DNA of 64,000 nt from Zygaena filipendulae (Eukaryota > Arthropoda > Insecta > Lepidoptera > Zygaenidae): positions 1,247,501 to 1,311,500 of the forward strand of contig OU015661.1 of NCBI GenBank assembly GCA_907165275.2, in the 5' to 3' direction. Made by a program: the position numbers and the translations under genes. Under the pieces are notes generated by a model. It was not told the origin of the DNA, did no database searches, and worked only from the letters and a program-made list of their open reading frames with translations. Below, one piece after another: positions 63,401-64,000 of this stretch (the first letter of the stretch is position 1; the number at the start of each line of letters is the position of its first letter).

Positions 63401-64000
63401 TAAAGTATAAAATATCAAAAATCAAAATGACATTGCATAAAAAACACTTTTATATTCCTTTTTAACCGACTTCCAAAGGAGGAGGTTCTATGTTCGATTG
63501 TGTTTTTTTTTTGTATCACCATTGTTATCTATGTTTCTCTGTATCGTTAAATACAGAATTCCTGATGGCATACTTAAGATTAGCTATTTAGCAAATCATC
63601 GCTTATACAACAATACAGCAGTAAAATATTTGACAGTGTTTATATACAATTTTCTAGATTATTTTTCCATGCATCTAATGGGCAATAACATCTGATTGCA
63701 ACTGGAGGCAATAACATCTAATTGATGTGCAGTTATTAAATTATACAGTAATATTTTTATGACGCATGTATTGTATAAAATGAATAGTTTTTTGTCTCTC
63801 CTGAAAACTAAGCAAATTTGACTAGCACAGTTTTGTTGTATAAGCATTGAAATTTTACGGGTCCATGGTGCAAAAATCTATCAAAATCCCATATTCTAAT
63901 GGAAAGTGAGCACTAGCATTGCTCTCTATATTCCAGGTATGATACATAAACTACAATATATTAAAATGTTGGACATGATTTTGTATCGTAACTTTAATTA
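60403..64000. other. AT-rich flank, no gene recognised
   Basis: Contains a GA dinucleotide run (61350-61376), Rep-E ends (about 61575-61640 and 63455-63510), and a piece similar to the distal part of Rep-C (63190-63420). No frame longer than 90 codons and nothing resembling an exon of a known family. Confidence 0.6.
61350..61376. repeat. GA dinucleotide microsatellite
   Basis: About 12 consecutive AG units. Confidence 0.95.

Noticed and set aside
1..64000. CRISPR arrays, bacterial operons or defence systems
   Set aside because: The regular repeats are minisatellites without spacers, and gene structure is plainly eukaryotic.

Overview
The window is animal nuclear DNA, almost certainly from a moth or butterfly (Lepidoptera). 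The background is very AT-rich, intron-bearing genes sit among many short interspersed repeats, and one repeat is a close relative of the moth piggyBac transposon. There is no bacterial, organellar or viral gene organisation.

Two protein-coding genes are arranged head to head around about 38 kb. On the plus strand is a complete kinase suppressor of Ras (ksr). It has 18 coding exons from 38162 to 58107, all joining in phase to give 925 residues: N-terminal CA1 helices, a 14-3-3-type TKSRSHES site, a cysteine-rich C1 domain, a Ser/Pro/His-rich linker ending in an FHFP ERK-docking motif, and a C-terminal kinase-like domain. On the minus strand is a seven-exon gene from 36415 (or 36439) down to 8282. 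It encodes a type I membrane protein of about 311 residues with a signal peptide, one Ig domain, one FN3 domain, one membrane span and a short tail. I do not recognise its exact family. The 1.7 kb between the two starts is probably a shared promoter region and holds a 73-bp tandem duplication.

Everything else is intron or intergenic sequence dominated by repeats. I use these labels. Rep-A: a widespread repeat with a core resembling cccgcggtttcacccgcgg. Rep-B: MITEs of about 320 bp carrying CRE-like TGACGTCA palindromes. Rep-C and Rep-D: longer unnamed repeats. Rep-E: repeats ending in gaagtcggtt. Rep-F: SINE or LINE 3' ends with A-tails. Rep-G: small palindromic repeats. SINE-1: tRNA-derived SINEs. 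P-MITE: a 240-bp snap-back MITE with 3-bp TTA/TAA/ATA target duplications, present seven times. There is also an internally deleted piggyBac (5140-6436) nested in one P-MITE, a 5'-truncated non-LTR reverse transcriptase fragment (25.9-26.9 kb), a Harbinger-like 492-bp element (59908-60399), several minisatellites and a large inverted repeat.

By region: 1-8281 is intergenic repeats downstream of the Ig/FN3 gene; 8282-36439 is that gene with two very long introns; 36440-38161 is the divergent promoter region; 38162-58107 is ksr, whose exons are strikingly GC-rich islands in AT-rich introns; 58108-64000 is the ksr 3' region with tandem repeats and no further gene that I can recognise. The most unusual observation is a tandem array at 19.85-20.6 kb that appears to have grown from the exon-intron boundary of the Ig exon beside it.
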